Part shown: one piece after another, positions 36,307-46,056 of the stretch
Position numbering within the stretch: position 1 is the stretch's first letter
Layout: each line of letters starts with the position of its first letter
NCBI GenBank assembly: GCA_965208965.1
Contig: OZ242384.1
Location: forward strand, 4,960,001-5,024,000
Source of the DNA: Bin5 sp965208965
GTDB taxonomy: Bacteria > Chloroflexota > Anaerolineae > Caldilineales > Caldilineaceae
DNA length: 64,000 nucleotides
Direction: 5' to 3'
The notes under the pieces: generated by a model
The model's database searches: none
Told to the model about the DNA's origin: nothing
Seen by the model: only the letters and a program-made list of their open reading frames with translations
Made by a program: the position numbers and the translations under genes

Positions 36307-39300
36307 TTACTCAAGGGAATCGACAAAAGATTGAATGACAGGCTTCTCGTTGTCCGGAGCGAGAGCAAGAGCAGATTCTCCGAACTGGCGAGCCTGTTGA
36401 TTGTTGCCTAATTCAGTATGCACCTGAGCCAGCTGGAAGGGAAAACGATAGTCGTGAGGCGCCAGTTCCACGAGGCGATGCAGGATATCGGCTGCCTGCA
36501 GCAGCCGACCATTCTCTACACTCATTTCCGCAATCACGCTGTAGGTGGCGACAATCTTATCTCTTTCCTCATGGCCGTTCTCTATCAGTGCAATCGCACG
36601 TTCGGCCCACTGAGCCGCCTCTTCAGGGCGGTCCAACAGGCGGGAAAGAACGACCAGATTGCGCACAGCGTTGAGGTCAGTGGGGTGTCTCTCAAAAGCC
36701 AGCGAAATGGTTGCCAGTGCGCCTTCCAGGTCACCGGCGCGGGACTGGGCCGCCCCCTTTTGTGTGAGCAAAGCCAGGCTATGAGGCAGCTTTTCCAGGC
36801 CGCTATCGAAGAGGTGGGAGAGCTTTTCCGATTCGTTTGTACGGGTGTATAGCTCGATCAACATCGCATAGGTGTTTTCGAACCGGTCGTCAAGCGAAAG
36901 ACTGTGCAAAAAAGAAGCCTCGGCGTCTTCCTCCCGGCCCATGGAGACCAGGATCTGTCCTCTCTCATTCCACAGATGGGCTGCATTGGGACTGAGTGAG
37001 AGAGCGACGTCGTAGTGATGCAAGCCCTTTTCCAGCGCGGACAAGCGCTCAAGCGGATCATCGGTCAAGATCGCCCAGCGACGGTAAAGACGGGCCAGGT
37101 TCGAGGTGTGGTCCGTGTTCAGCGGATTTGCATCCTGGGCTCGGGAAAGTACGGCCTCAGACGCGGAAAGGAGATCGTCGCGCCCCAAGAGCGCAATGCC
37201 ATCTGCGTTCAGATCGAGAACGTGCTGCAGAGTCGGATCAGACGGAAGCGACAGCGAGCCTTCTTCGGGCGCATACGCCGCTCTTTCGAGCAGGCTGCGA
37301 CCCAAAAAGAGCATGTAGTAGTCCTCAGTCGGTCGGACTGCAAGCGCCCTGCGGTAGAGGTCGGAGCTCTCGACCCAAGCACCGGCGGAATCGAAATTCT
37401 GGCCTTCCTTGTAAAAGACATCGGCCCGCACCTGGGCAATGTTTATGTTGGCGATAATGTAGAAGACAGCGGCAGATATTGGGATTCCTGCGCCTGCCGT
37501 TAACAGGCCGCGCCCAAACCATGCTCGTCGCGTATCCACCATATTGCGCCACGACAGAAACAGACCTGCAAGCAGACACCAAAGAACAACGACCCAAGTG
37601 AACAGGCTGTAATGGCCTGCGATTTGATCCAGCTGCTCGGCGACGGTTCCCGTCCTGGCGCCGGGAAGCAACCGGGCAGCGTGGATGAGACCGTAGAGCA
37701 ACCAGCCGGTAAAGAGAATCAGGCCGTAAAGAACGATTGAGCGAGCGGACGGGCGGACCGTTTCTGAATTACCTCTGTGGGGCGTTTCCTCATTGCGCCG
37801 GCGCCCGACTTCAGCGTCACTTTTCGATTGCTTTCTAAGGCTATGATGGCACAAAAAGCCGGTGGCAGTGCCCAACCCTGTTGCAATCAAACAGGTGAAA
37901 AAGACCAGCCATAGTATGTCTGTCAACGGGGCCCCGGCTCGGTCCTGAAGGGAAGTGCCGAGTCCCGCGAACAGGATGGAGAGCCTACTCGACATTCCTA
38001 GGTAGTTGATGGTAAAGAGAAAGACTATCGTTATCAAAACCAGGAGGTCAGGCAGGACTGTAGCCGGCAAATGGATGTCCCAACCTCTGCTAGATGACCG
38101 AGCCTGGCGACCGCGTGCGGCCCTTCTCCCCGCTGCAGGCCGCCTGTTCCGCGCGCGCCGGCTTTCCTCGCCTCGCGGCGCTGCCTGACTTGCAGAGAAT
38201 TGGCTGGGGGCGAAGGTTTCCGGAAACAGCCAGTTCATTCCCAGACCCAGCAGCAGAGCCACTATGGTCCAGAAGTAGATGCGGGTGGCAACGATGGCGA
38301 TTCCAAGATGAATCTCGACGTAGTGGGCGATTATTGCTGACAGAGAGGCGACCAGGAGGAGTTGGCGCGGGCGATGCGCTGCCGCGGATGAGGATGCCTG
38401 TTGCAGGAAGACTGCAAGTGTGACATACGCAATCAGCCCGAGAATCAGTCCGGTCGGCCAATTTACGCCGATGAAACCGATGCTTACGCCGCGCACCTGG
38501 AACAGGGCGCTAAGGAGAATACCCCCGCCTGCAAGCATGACAAAGAAGAGTATGGCGTCCCGCCGGGAACGGATCAGCCCAAGCCAGCGCAAAGCCCAGA
38601 AGAAGATAGACAAGAAGAGCAGAGAATTGGCCAAAAAACCAAGAACGCCGGTCATGGCCAGACTGTCCCAAGTCGCGTTGTGGGCCCGGTCTGGGCTTGC
38701 ATTACGGGATTCCCATTGGGCCAGTTCCGGTGGATAGAAGCGATTGAACGCCATCCAGAGAGTCTCAGGACCATAGCCAATCAGGGGACGGATTGGATTG
38801 ATGGGGTCATCATTTCCATCGGGATAGGTCAGCGGCTCGTGGGGAGAGATCAGTCTTGCGGTGCCCTCCCAGATCAGGACGCGGACCCGCCCGGTGCCCG
38901 TAGCGCTATCCAGCATCATTGTCAGACGTCCCCAGTTCGGGACATGTCGAAAAGAACGGCCAATCGCGGTCGTATTCAGGACGATGAGCAGAACGAGCCC
39001 AACCAGGCCGAGCCCTGCCCAGGCGGCCGTCCAGAGCCGGTAGTTGCGGGGACGCATGCCGGACAGGAGGAGCAACACAAAGATGTATATACCGCTGGCG
39101 AGGCCAAGCCAGGGGCCGCGGCTCTGAGACCAGAATATGGCGAGCAGCTGAATGACGAGTACAAACAGATAGCAGCCGCCAGCCAGAACGCCGGCCAGGC
39201 TGTAGTCGGGGGTAGGGGCCGCCTTTTCGCCTTCAGGCGCGGTATCGGGCTTTGAATCGCCGCCTGGACGCGAACCGCCGGTTAACAGGAATGCGAAACA

Positions 39301-39981
39301 GGAGACTGTGCGTTCGAGCGTCAGGAAGAAGGCCATGATCAGGTGCGCGGCGAGAAAGATTGGGTTCCCCGCGTTGGCGGTTACGCGGCTGGATACATCC
39401 TGGGCCCAGGGGAGGGGATCCTTGCCGAAGTGCTGGAACACGGCGTAGACGGCGATGGGAAGGCTGGTGATTACAATTGTATGTTGAAGCCGGCGCAGCT
39501 GGGAGGACTGTCTAAGGTGGGCTGCTGTGAGTACTGCGATGATCAGATAGCTGCCGTAGGTGTAGGCGCCCTGCAGCCGGTGATAGGACCCCCACCAGCT
39601 TACGGAGGGCGAAATACTCAACAATGTACTGATAGCGTAGGACAATGCCAGCAGAACGAAAGGGAGCAGGAGCGGCTGTTTCCAGAGGCTGCCCAACTTC
39701 CATTCGAACGTGGAAAGTGAACCTTCGCCTGCCGCAAGGGCCTGGTCGCCCGCCTGCGGCCCTCCTCCCCCTGCCGGCAGCCAAATGCGACCGCCGTCCA
39801 GAATCTTTACAAGATAGGCCAGGAGCATGACCAGAGAGATGGAACGAATAAGGCTGGCCTTGTCCGGCTCAAACACGCGGCTGGAGTAGGGATTGAAGAA
39901 GAGCGGCGCGACGATCAGGGCGGCAAGCCAGCCGGCCTCGATGAGGGATTCGCAGTAGCGCTGAATCTTTGTGTGTCGCAT
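36307..39981 (-). CDS. O-antigen ligase/polymerase-like membrane protein with C-terminal TPR region
   Basis: The 1224-residue protein has two parts. The first about 860 residues contain many membrane helices with the Wzy_C/WaaL-like periplasmic loop around GYGPETLWMAFNRFYPPELAQ and NASPDRAHNATWDSLAMTG (the H of DRAHN is typical). The last about 350 residues are TPR repeats (for example YRRALAVRPTEDYYMLFLG, HYDVALSLSPNAAHLWNERG). Such ligase-TPR proteins transfer or polymerise lipid-linked glycans, often onto proteins. An Arg-rich insert (RRARNRRPAAGRRAARG) sits in a mid-protein loop. It lies next to the WecA-like gene. The acceptor is unknown. Confidence 0.88.
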   Translation of the reverse strand: MRHTKIQRYCESLIEAGWLAALIVAPLFFNPYSSRVFEPDKASLIRSISLVMLLAYLVKILDGGRIWLPAGGGGPQAGDQALAAGEGSLSTFEWKLGSLWKQPLLLPFVLLALSYAISTLLSISPSVSWWGSYHRLQGAYTYGSYLIIAVLTAAHLRQSSQLRRLQHTIVITSLPIAVYAVFQHFGKDPLPWAQDVSSRVTANAGNPIFLAAHLIMAFFLTLERTVSCFAFLLTGGSRPGGDSKPDTAPEGEKAAPTPDYSLAGVLAGGCYLFVLVIQLLAIFWSQSRGPWLGLASGIYIFVLLLLSGMRPRNYRLWTAAWAGLGLVGLVLLIVLNTTAIGRSFRHVPNWGRLTMMLDSATGTGRVRVLIWEGTARLISPHEPLTYPDGNDDPINPIRPLIGYGPETLWMAFNRFYPPELAQWESRNASPDRAHNATWDSLAMTGVLGFLANSLLFLSIFFWALRWLGLIRSRRDAILFFVMLAGGGILLSALFQVRGVSIGFIGVNWPTGLILGLIAYVTLAVFLQQASSSAAAHRPRQLLLVASLSAIIAHYVEIHLGIAIVATRIYFWTIVALLLGLGMNWLFPETFAPSQFSASQAAPRGEESRRARNRRPAAGRRAARGRQARSSSRGWDIHLPATVLPDLLVLITIVFLFTINYLGMSSRLSILFAGLGTSLQDRAGAPLTDILWLVFFTCLIATGLGTATGFLCHHSLRKQSKSDAEVGRRRNEETPHRGNSETVRPSARSIVLYGLILFTGWLLYGLIHAARLLPGARTGTVAEQLDQIAGHYSLFTWVVVLWCLLAGLFLSWRNMVDTRRAWFGRGLLTAGAGIPISAAVFYIIANINIAQVRADVFYKEGQNFDSAGAWVESSDLYRRALAVRPTEDYYMLFLGRSLLERAAYAPEEGSLSLPSDPTLQHVLDLNADGIALLGRDDLLSASEAVLSRAQDANPLNTDHTSNLARLYRRWAILTDDPLERLSALEKGLHHYDVALSLSPNAAHLWNERGQILVSMGREEDAEASFLHSLSLDDRFENTYAMLIELYTRTNESEKLSHLFDSGLEKLPHSLALLTQKGAAQSRAGDLEGALATISLAFERHPTDLNAVRNLVVLSRLLDRPEEAAQWAERAIALIENGHEERDKIVATYSVIAEMSVENGRLLQAADILHRLVELAPHDYRFPFQLAQVHTELGNNQQARQFGESALALAPDNEKPVIQSFVDSLE

Positions 39982-40130
39982 TTAGGGAAAAGTACGATTG
40001 CCGTTGTCGACTCCGGTCTTACGCAGAAGTTCATGATCATGCTCGACCCGGCTCTTCATCAGGGAAAAGGAGGCAGTGTGATCAGACTTCCCGTGTCGAG
40101 CGAGGTCACCCGAATAGCTTTTCCTTCTTT

Positions 40131-42488
40131 TCAGTTTCGACTCAGGCTAATCAGCCAAGACTGGTTGAGTTCTTTGAAGGCAAGCGCCGGTTCATTAGGG
40201 CGCCTGTCATGAAATCTGCCCGTATTGTAGGTCAGAACGAGTTCCTGTCGGGCGCGGGTGATTCCGACATAGAGAAGTCTAAGTCGTTCGGCGGCATATT
40301 CCTGCCGGGCTTCACGGGTTGCCTCTCCAGGAACATATTCGTCGAGCGTCCCCATGTGAAGCTGCCTTGTCTGCTCCAGGGCTTCTTCGGTCAGATTGAG
40401 GCTGTCGCGAATGTAATTAGGTTCCCCGCGGTAGTATTCGTCGTCGCCGCCGCCCGGGAAGCTGTAGTTGCTGACGGACGCCAGATGGACGCGATCCCAT
40501 TCAAGTCCCTTGGCTGAATGCATGGTCGCGATGGTCACCTTGCCTGCCGGTGGTTCGAACCCTCGCGTTTCTTCCGTGAACCCCAACAGACGCCTCCTGT
40601 TGGCTGCGGTCTCATCCAGTTCCTGTGTCAGCTCAAGGAGCCGCAGATCGGGCCGCTCTCTGGCCCTATTGGCCAGCATGATGGCGGCGCTGTGGGCCAG
40701 TGCACGTTCATCTGCTTCCGTGAACAGATCCTGTCCCAGAGTCAGGACCAGCTCGTCAACGGGTAGAACGGCTGCTGAACACCAGCGCCTGAGGTCTTGC
40801 CGGAACCGATGGACGGTGGGCCGAAAGCCGTCGTAGCCGTCGAGCCAGCGCAGTTCCTGCAGCCAGTCGTCGCCTGCAGCGGGGTAGATGAAACGTTCCG
40901 GCAGGCGCAACTTGCCGAGCGCCTGGCCGAAGAGCAACGCTGGCCGAGGCAATTCACCTTCCTGTGTATTCTCGACGGAGTCGGACTGAGCCGGGGGCCA
41001 GGATGGCGGTTCCTCCTCAGCGCCAACCGGGGCTGACTCCACCCCTGTTTCCAAACGATCGTACGTGCAGCTCCGCCGCTCCCACCAGACCTCGTTCCAG
41101 AGCAGACGCAGATGGGAAGGGTTGGAGGGCTGGCTGATGTAGCGCATTGTTTTCACGAGCGCGTCTACTGCAATTCGGGTTGTGCTGGTGGAACGGAGAA
41201 GCGAATCGTCAAATGGGAGGGAGGCTTCTCCGAAAGCCTTGCTGAACTCCGCGCCGCGCCGGTTGTCCGGGACGAGTACGGCGACTGTCTTCCCGGTGTG
41301 TTTCTGCAGCCAGCGCTGAAGGCTGGTGACCAGAATCCGGATTTCATCGACGGGCACAAGTGGACGGTCATAGAAATAGACCGCCGGGTCTCCCGGCTCC
41401 GGATTGCGCTGGGGGTCGTCTGCCTCAGTGGGCTGAATGTGAGGGGGCGAAAGCGCTTTGTCGGGCGGCAGCAGCGGATGCTCTTCAGAGCTCCAGTCAA
41501 TCAAGCGGTTAGCAAGACGGATGATCGGCAATGCGCTACGGCCCGAATTGGGCAAGGGCAGATTGTCAACCGTCTCGCCTTCTACGAATTGCTTTAAGAA
41601 CCGGGGATCGGCACTGGTGAAAGTCGTGTTGATGGCCTGGTTGGGATCCCCCACGCGGACCCAATTTCCGTGCGCGGCCGTAAGTAGTGAGAGCATCTCC
41701 TCCTGGAGAACGCTGCTGTCCTGGGCCTCGTCTTCGAGTACAAAAGGCCAGCGCTGTTGGAGGCGTGCCAGGAGGTTTTCGTCGCTCTCGAGTGCTTCAA
41801 GCGCAAGCAGAATCAGGTCGTCAAAGTCCACGCCCCCGCGCACGCTCAGGCCTCGCTCGTAGTCGCGGCAGACCTGGAGTCCGAATGACAGCAACGGCCA
41901 GACCCCGGACTGCTGTTGCAGAAGGCTTTCCAAGGCGTCGGCATCGGCGCGCAGCTCCTTTACGCGACGGACAACTGCATCGGCGACTTCCTGCGCAGTC
42001 TGGTTGAGCTGACGTACCAAGTTGCGGGAGCTGCGGAGGATTTCAGGCTTGATGTAACCGCCCAAAAAATCGGGATTGGCCTGGATGTAGTTGTTGACGG
42101 CCTGCCGCTTTATTTCCTGGCTTGTCCGCTCGTCGATTATGTCGAAGTCTTCGCCCAGGCCAACCAGACCGGGGCGCTCGCGTACGATGTCGTGGGCCAG
42201 ACTGTGAATCGTACCCACGCGGAAGCCGCTGGGGAGCAGCCGACGGCTCTCGACGATACGGCCGATGCTACGGCGGAAATTTTCTGCGGCTGCGTTGGTA
42301 AAAGTGACGACCAGGACTTCCCGATCATCTAAAGGGCCTGAGGCTGCCAGCTTGTGCACCAGTTTGGCGGCGAGCCGGCTCAGCGTGAATGTCTTGCCGC
42401 TGCCGGGCACTGCGCTGATTCCGAGGCGACCTCCCTCATACTTGAGGATCTCCTCCTGTGTGGGGCGCAGTTGCTGTTCAGCGACCAT
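40131..42488 (-). CDS. UvrD/PcrA-like superfamily 1 DNA helicase
   Basis: The 785-residue ATP-dependent 3'-5' helicase has motif I AVPGSGKTFT (26-35), Ia VVTFTNAAAENFR, motif II EDEAQDS, motif III RVGDPNQAIN, motif IV near NSGRSALPIIRLAN, motif V TIATMHSAKGLEWDRV and motif VI VGITRARQEL. The Q motif (RPTQEEIL) lies near the N-terminus. The 2B region differs from classical UvrD and the C-terminal tail is short. It probably works in repair or in clearing replication blocks. It is transcribed as a single gene, followed by about 150 bases without a gene. Confidence 0.93.
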   Translation of the reverse strand: MVAEQQLRPTQEEILKYEGGRLGISAVPGSGKTFTLSRLAAKLVHKLAASGPLDDREVLVVTFTNAAAENFRRSIGRIVESRRLLPSGFRVGTIHSLAHDIVRERPGLVGLGEDFDIIDERTSQEIKRQAVNNYIQANPDFLGGYIKPEILRSSRNLVRQLNQTAQEVADAVVRRVKELRADADALESLLQQQSGVWPLLSFGLQVCRDYERGLSVRGGVDFDDLILLALEALESDENLLARLQQRWPFVLEDEAQDSSVLQEEMLSLLTAAHGNWVRVGDPNQAINTTFTSADPRFLKQFVEGETVDNLPLPNSGRSALPIIRLANRLIDWSSEEHPLLPPDKALSPPHIQPTEADDPQRNPEPGDPAVYFYDRPLVPVDEIRILVTSLQRWLQKHTGKTVAVLVPDNRRGAEFSKAFGEASLPFDDSLLRSTSTTRIAVDALVKTMRYISQPSNPSHLRLLWNEVWWERRSCTYDRLETGVESAPVGAEEEPPSWPPAQSDSVENTQEGELPRPALLFGQALGKLRLPERFIYPAAGDDWLQELRWLDGYDGFRPTVHRFRQDLRRWCSAAVLPVDELVLTLGQDLFTEADERALAHSAAIMLANRARERPDLRLLELTQELDETAANRRRLLGFTEETRGFEPPAGKVTIATMHSAKGLEWDRVHLASVSNYSFPGGGDDEYYRGEPNYIRDSLNLTEEALEQTRQLHMGTLDEYVPGEATREARQEYAAERLRLLYVGITRARQELVLTYNTGRFHDRRPNEPALAFKELNQSWLISLSRN

Positions 42489-42603
42489 GAAATTGTTGTC
42501 AGTTGACGAGTAGTTGGACCGAAAGCAGACGGGGCAGAAAGTTTTCCCAGGGGTTGAATCTAGCCGTGGGTGGGCCGGGGAGGATGGGAGACACTCTTCG
42601 ATC

Positions 42604-42894
42604 TCAGGCCAGCGGTCCGAGCACTCTCAATACGCCCACAAACTGGCCCTTGGCATCCAGACTGGCGTGTGTGATCAACGCCGGGGCTGACCTGCCATCC
42701 TCCAGTCTTATCGTCATTTTACGATCTCGATGAAGTTCGACCATCGTCTTGGTGGCATTCAGGTTATTGGTGTGGTAGTAGATTCGGATCCGGTCACCCT
42801 CCGGGTGATTGTCGCTCCCGAACTCTACAATCTTCACCTCGTCCAGCACAGCCACCGGTTCGGCCACCTGGTCCAAAAAGAGCATCGCTTTCAT
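42604..42894 (-). CDS. Small hypothetical protein
   Basis: The 96-residue protein starts at ATG 42894, with GGAAGG about 6 bases upstream. The open frame to 43041 has no supporting features. It looks like a compact beta-rich soluble domain (VKIVEFGSDNHPEGDRIRIYYHTNNLNATKTMVELHRDRKMTIRLEDGRSAPALI). I do not recognise a family. It stands between the helicase and the ThDP enzyme genes, both on the same strand, with 115 and 268 bases of spacing. Confidence 0.6.
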   Translation of the reverse strand: MKAMLFLDQVAEPVAVLDEVKIVEFGSDNHPEGDRIRIYYHTNNLNATKTMVELHRDRKMTIRLEDGRSAPALITHASLDAKGQFVGVLRVLGPLA

Positions 42895-43162
42895 GCAAGG
42901 CCTTCCAGATTCTGAGGTCGATACGTTGAGATCGGCCTGCTCGGGCAGGACCACGGGTAGCGGCCAGTATTGCCCGAAATCAATGGAAATGGAAACGCCT
43001 CTCACTGCGAGCCGCAGCGAAGGGAGAGGTCGTAAACCCAAGGCATTTTAGCAGATTGCCGATTGCCGGAGCAAACTGAAGGACCTATATGGGCCGCTCT
43101 GCAGGTACCTGTCAGAGTCACCCCCGATCTGGATGGAAGGACCAGCCACGCACAGTCCAGGA

Positions 43163-44839
43163 CTAACTGGCTGGCATCCAGGCCCGCGGGGCAATGCCTT
43201 CCACGTGCGTCTTCACGTCGACTACAGCCGGCCTGCCAGAGGCAAAGGCGCGATCGAGAGCACCGGCGAGCTCGCCCGGCTTGTTAACGGTTATGCCGAG
43301 GGTGCCGAACGACTCCGCAATCCTGGCAAAGTCAGCGTCCTCGAAGAGCCAGAGCTCATCTGAGCCGGCGGTCCTTCCTCCGTAGGTCTGCTCTACGCCG
43401 CCCTGTTCCTGATTGAGTGAGTGATTGTTGTTGACAACGGTTACGGTGTTGATACCACAGCGCGCAGCAGTTTCCAGTTCGGCTATGTGGTACCAGATGC
43501 CGCCATCGCCGGTAAAGCAGAGGACAGGACGGTCGGGCTGCCCGCACTTGGCTCCCATGGCTGCGGGGAGGCCCCAGCCCAGCGATCCGGAGCAGCGAAT
43601 GAAGCTCTGGTCGGGATGTTTCAGGTCGAGCATCGTCCCGGTCCAGATTCCGGCGTGGCCGGTGTCGGAAACGAGTATGGCATCGGATGGCAGGTAGTCG
43701 CTCAGTTCGCGACAGAGGCGTTCCGGACGTATGGGCAGGATTTCCGAGTCGACGAGATCCGCTACACCTGCCTTCCATTCCTGCACCAATTCCTGAACAC
43801 GGCCGACCCAGGCAGCGCGATGTTCGCGGGGTTCGACGCGGTCGATCATGCGCCTCAGACTGCTCTTGACGTCGCCCTGGAGGCCGACCTGAACCGGGTA
43901 GTTGCGGCCGATCTCTTCGGGGTTGATGTCGAGCTGGATGATGGGTGTGCCCTGGGGCGGAATCTGATAGGAGTTTGTTACCTGACCGCCGGTGTGGCTG
44001 CCGATGAAGAATACCAGGTCGGCTTCAGTCAGGGTCTGATTTGAACAGGCACGGGAGTATGAGCCGGGGACACCCACGGCCAAGGCGTGATCGGGTGGGA
44101 ACATCGTTTTTGCATTCAGTGAAGTGGCCACAGGAACCGAGAGCTTCTCTGCCAGTTCTATGAGTTCAGTGCGAGCGTCTGAGGCTAGGACACCGCCGCC
44201 GGCGACGATGACCGGGCGCTCGGCGCTGCCCAGAAGCTGGAGGGCCGCGTCGATACTGGACGGTTCGGCCTCGGGCCGGAAAGGAGGCAGTCGGGTAAAC
44301 GCCTCTTCAACGATGACTTCCAGGTCGGCCTCCGATTCCACCACGCCCTGGCCGGCGATTCCCTCCAGGTCCAGATGGGTCGGGCCGGGCGTGCCTGTCG
44401 TGGCGGCGCGAAATGCCTGTCGCAGGTAGACGGGCAGATGTTCGGGCGTCGAGACATAGGCACTGTACTTGGATACAGCCGAGAAGGGATTGACGTGGTC
44501 GACCTCCTGGTAGGCGTGGCGCTTCTGATTTATGAGGAGTTCCCGTCCTGTCAGGGCGACCACAGGGGAGCAGGCAAGGTAGGCGTCTTGCAAGCCTGCT
44601 GCCAGATTGACGGCGCCGACGGCCTGGGCCATGCAGAGGCTGGGGGCGCGTTTGACGCGGGCGTAGGCGTCTGCCATGTAAGCGGCGGCTTTTTCTCCAT
44701 GGGTCTGCACGCGCTTGATCCCCAGTTTTTCCATTTCCATCAAGGCCCTGGGGCCGATGTAGGGCATAAAGAATACGTGGGTGATTCCATATCCGTGTAC
44801 CGTCTCGGCGATGAACCTGCCACCGGTCATGCTGGGCAT
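43163..44839 (-). CDS. Thiamine-diphosphate enzyme, acetolactate synthase-like
   Basis: The 558-residue protein has the three ThDP domains. The activating Glu is E49 in QTHGEKAAAYMADAYAR. The central domain has RPVIVAGGGVLASDA. The cofactor motif runs from GDG (D445) in CFTGDGGIWYHIAEL to NNN (470-472). It could be an acetolactate synthase, sulfopyruvate or oxalyl-CoA-type decarboxylase; the motif TGRELLINQKRHAYQEVDHV points to the acetolactate synthase-like uncharacterised group. No regulatory small subunit (ilvH) is nearby, which argues against the valine pathway. AGGAGA lies 8 bases before ATG 44839; the longer frame to 44929 is unlikely. Confidence 0.85.
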   Translation of the reverse strand: MPSMTGGRFIAETVHGYGITHVFFMPYIGPRALMEMEKLGIKRVQTHGEKAAAYMADAYARVKRAPSLCMAQAVGAVNLAAGLQDAYLACSPVVALTGRELLINQKRHAYQEVDHVNPFSAVSKYSAYVSTPEHLPVYLRQAFRAATTGTPGPTHLDLEGIAGQGVVESEADLEVIVEEAFTRLPPFRPEAEPSSIDAALQLLGSAERPVIVAGGGVLASDARTELIELAEKLSVPVATSLNAKTMFPPDHALAVGVPGSYSRACSNQTLTEADLVFFIGSHTGGQVTNSYQIPPQGTPIIQLDINPEEIGRNYPVQVGLQGDVKSSLRRMIDRVEPREHRAAWVGRVQELVQEWKAGVADLVDSEILPIRPERLCRELSDYLPSDAILVSDTGHAGIWTGTMLDLKHPDQSFIRCSGSLGWGLPAAMGAKCGQPDRPVLCFTGDGGIWYHIAELETAARCGINTVTVVNNNHSLNQEQGGVEQTYGGRTAGSDELWLFEDADFARIAESFGTLGITVNKPGELAGALDRAFASGRPAVVDVKTHVEGIAPRAWMPAS

Positions 44840-45099
44840 AACGTGTTCTCCTGGTGGACGTAATGTTGGCGGGGCAATTGTGTTGGTTGGATTTGATCTA
44901 TTGATAGCATCAGTTGCATATCTTTGCAATCCGCCACTGTAAGGTGACTCCCGGTGTGCCTTCGAGTTCGGAGCACCTCAGCCGACGACGGTTGTCTGAT
45001 TCAAGGTCTTCACGGTTTCCCGGGATTTGTCGGATGGTTAAGGGCCGGGGATTGCCGAGTGTAGAGAGGCCGTAACGGATTCCCGGTTGGGTACGGTCA

Positions 45100-45147
45100 C
45101 TATCTCAGTTTGGGGCTCCGGGCATCAGTTTTATTGAGTTTCAGCAT
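45100..45147 (-). CDS. Possible 15-residue leader peptide or gene remnant
   Basis: ATG 45145-45147 is preceded by AGGAG with 5 bases of spacing and codes for MLKLNKTDARSPKLR, then TAG. It lies about 30 bases past a predicted extended -10 promoter and about 260 bases before the ThDP gene on the same strand. It may be a leader peptide or the broken start of a lost gene. No attenuator hairpin is obvious. Confidence 0.35.
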   Translation of the reverse strand: MLKLNKTDARSPKLR

Positions 45148-45182
45148 GGCTTCTCCTGAAATCGGGCTGGCACTTTGCATGA

Positions 45183-45191
45183 ATTGTAGCA
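45183..45191 (-). promoter_or_regulatory. Extended -10 promoter toward the ThDP enzyme gene
   Basis: On the minus strand TGC directly precedes TACAAT (45183-45188), forming an extended -10 element. No good -35 box is present. Transcription would start near 45176, ahead of the 15-codon ORF. Confidence 0.45.
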
Positions 45192-45801
45192 TATTTGTGC
45201 CAAACCACCAGGGTGACGTAATTGTGAGTCCGGTCTGCACTTAGGGGTGGGGAAAGTCTGCCAGGGGAATCATGCCAGCGGTGGCTGAAACTGTTTGCCA
45301 GTCTTCGGGAAGGTACGGGGCCGAAGCGTCTTCTGATTTAAGGAAGCAGTGCGATGGGCGGTAGGAAGCCGCGGCTGTGCATCACGATTCTTTTGTGTTG
45401 ATCACTCGAACGGTGGTGACTTCAGCCCAGCCAACAACTCGCCCCCACGTCGTGGTCAATAATATGGAATATATATTCAATATCCCCCAGTTCGCTTGCA
45501 TCCCCGCCACAGCCGCTGCCTCGCGGACAGACCACCCCTCAGCCATCGACTGGAGGAATTTGGGTCCCTCCCAAACCATGACAAGACCAGTCAAAACCTG
45601 ACAACAGACTTCAGCGCATTCATCGGCGGGCCGTAGAGAAAAAGGGGGGCCCAAAAAACGTGCCATATTGTGCCAAAATCCTTCTGTGCCTCACTAATGG
45701 GCCGTTGAAGGGAACGGGCGAGTTCCTCCAAAGACATGGCAAATCCCGATTCAGACAACGACCTCGCCTAGACCTGGGATGCACACGAAGGCTGAAAGTG
45801 A

Positions 45802-45830
45802 TTGAGTCCGCTGGCTTTACGTGCTATGAT
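45802..45830 (+). promoter_or_regulatory. Promoter upstream of the Gfo/Idh/MocA gene
   Basis: TTGAGT (45802-45807) is followed after 17 bases by TATGAT (45825-45830), and TGC just before it makes an extended -10. The start of transcription would be near 45837, giving a leader of about 220 bases before GTG 46057, long enough for a regulatory element, though none was identified. Confidence 0.6.
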
Positions 45831-46056
45831 CTGAGGAGCTTTTCGGTTCCCTACAGATCAATGGGGGCGCGGTTCAGTTTTTGGATGCGGCAGAGACGGA
45901 TGCTGGCGGTGTGGCTGTCCGGCGCGGACGGCATTTGTCCGTGCAGTTTTTCCGTTCTCGAAGCGCTCAGATTCGGCTCCCATAGTCTCCATAACTGAAG
46001 ATTCTACGATCGTCGGTAGCTGCGCGGCCAGAGCCAAGGATTGAAAGGAAACAGGA

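Larger units (their letters stand above)
44840..46056. other. Long non-coding region between divergent genes
   Basis: About 1.2 kb separates the ThDP enzyme gene (minus) from the Gfo/Idh/MocA gene (plus). It holds two extended -10 promoters facing outward, a 15-codon ORF with a good ribosome site on the minus strand, and a perfect 12-base palindrome GAATATATATTC at 45467-45478. Frames at 45382-45666 (minus) and 45660-45998 (plus) show no family signature or ribosome site. Either a gene has decayed here, or the space serves regulation. Confidence 0.5.

Noticed and set aside
38401..39255. 284-codon open frame opposite the O-antigen ligase gene
   Set aside because: Charged low-complexity translation (many Gln, Glu, Pro), opposite a gene with clear membrane helices and TPRs.
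45382..45998. Two frames (94 and 112 codons) inside the long non-coding region
   Set aside because: Neither has a ribosome site, recognisable domain or coding-like composition. The plus-strand one also crosses the predicted promoter at 45802-45830.
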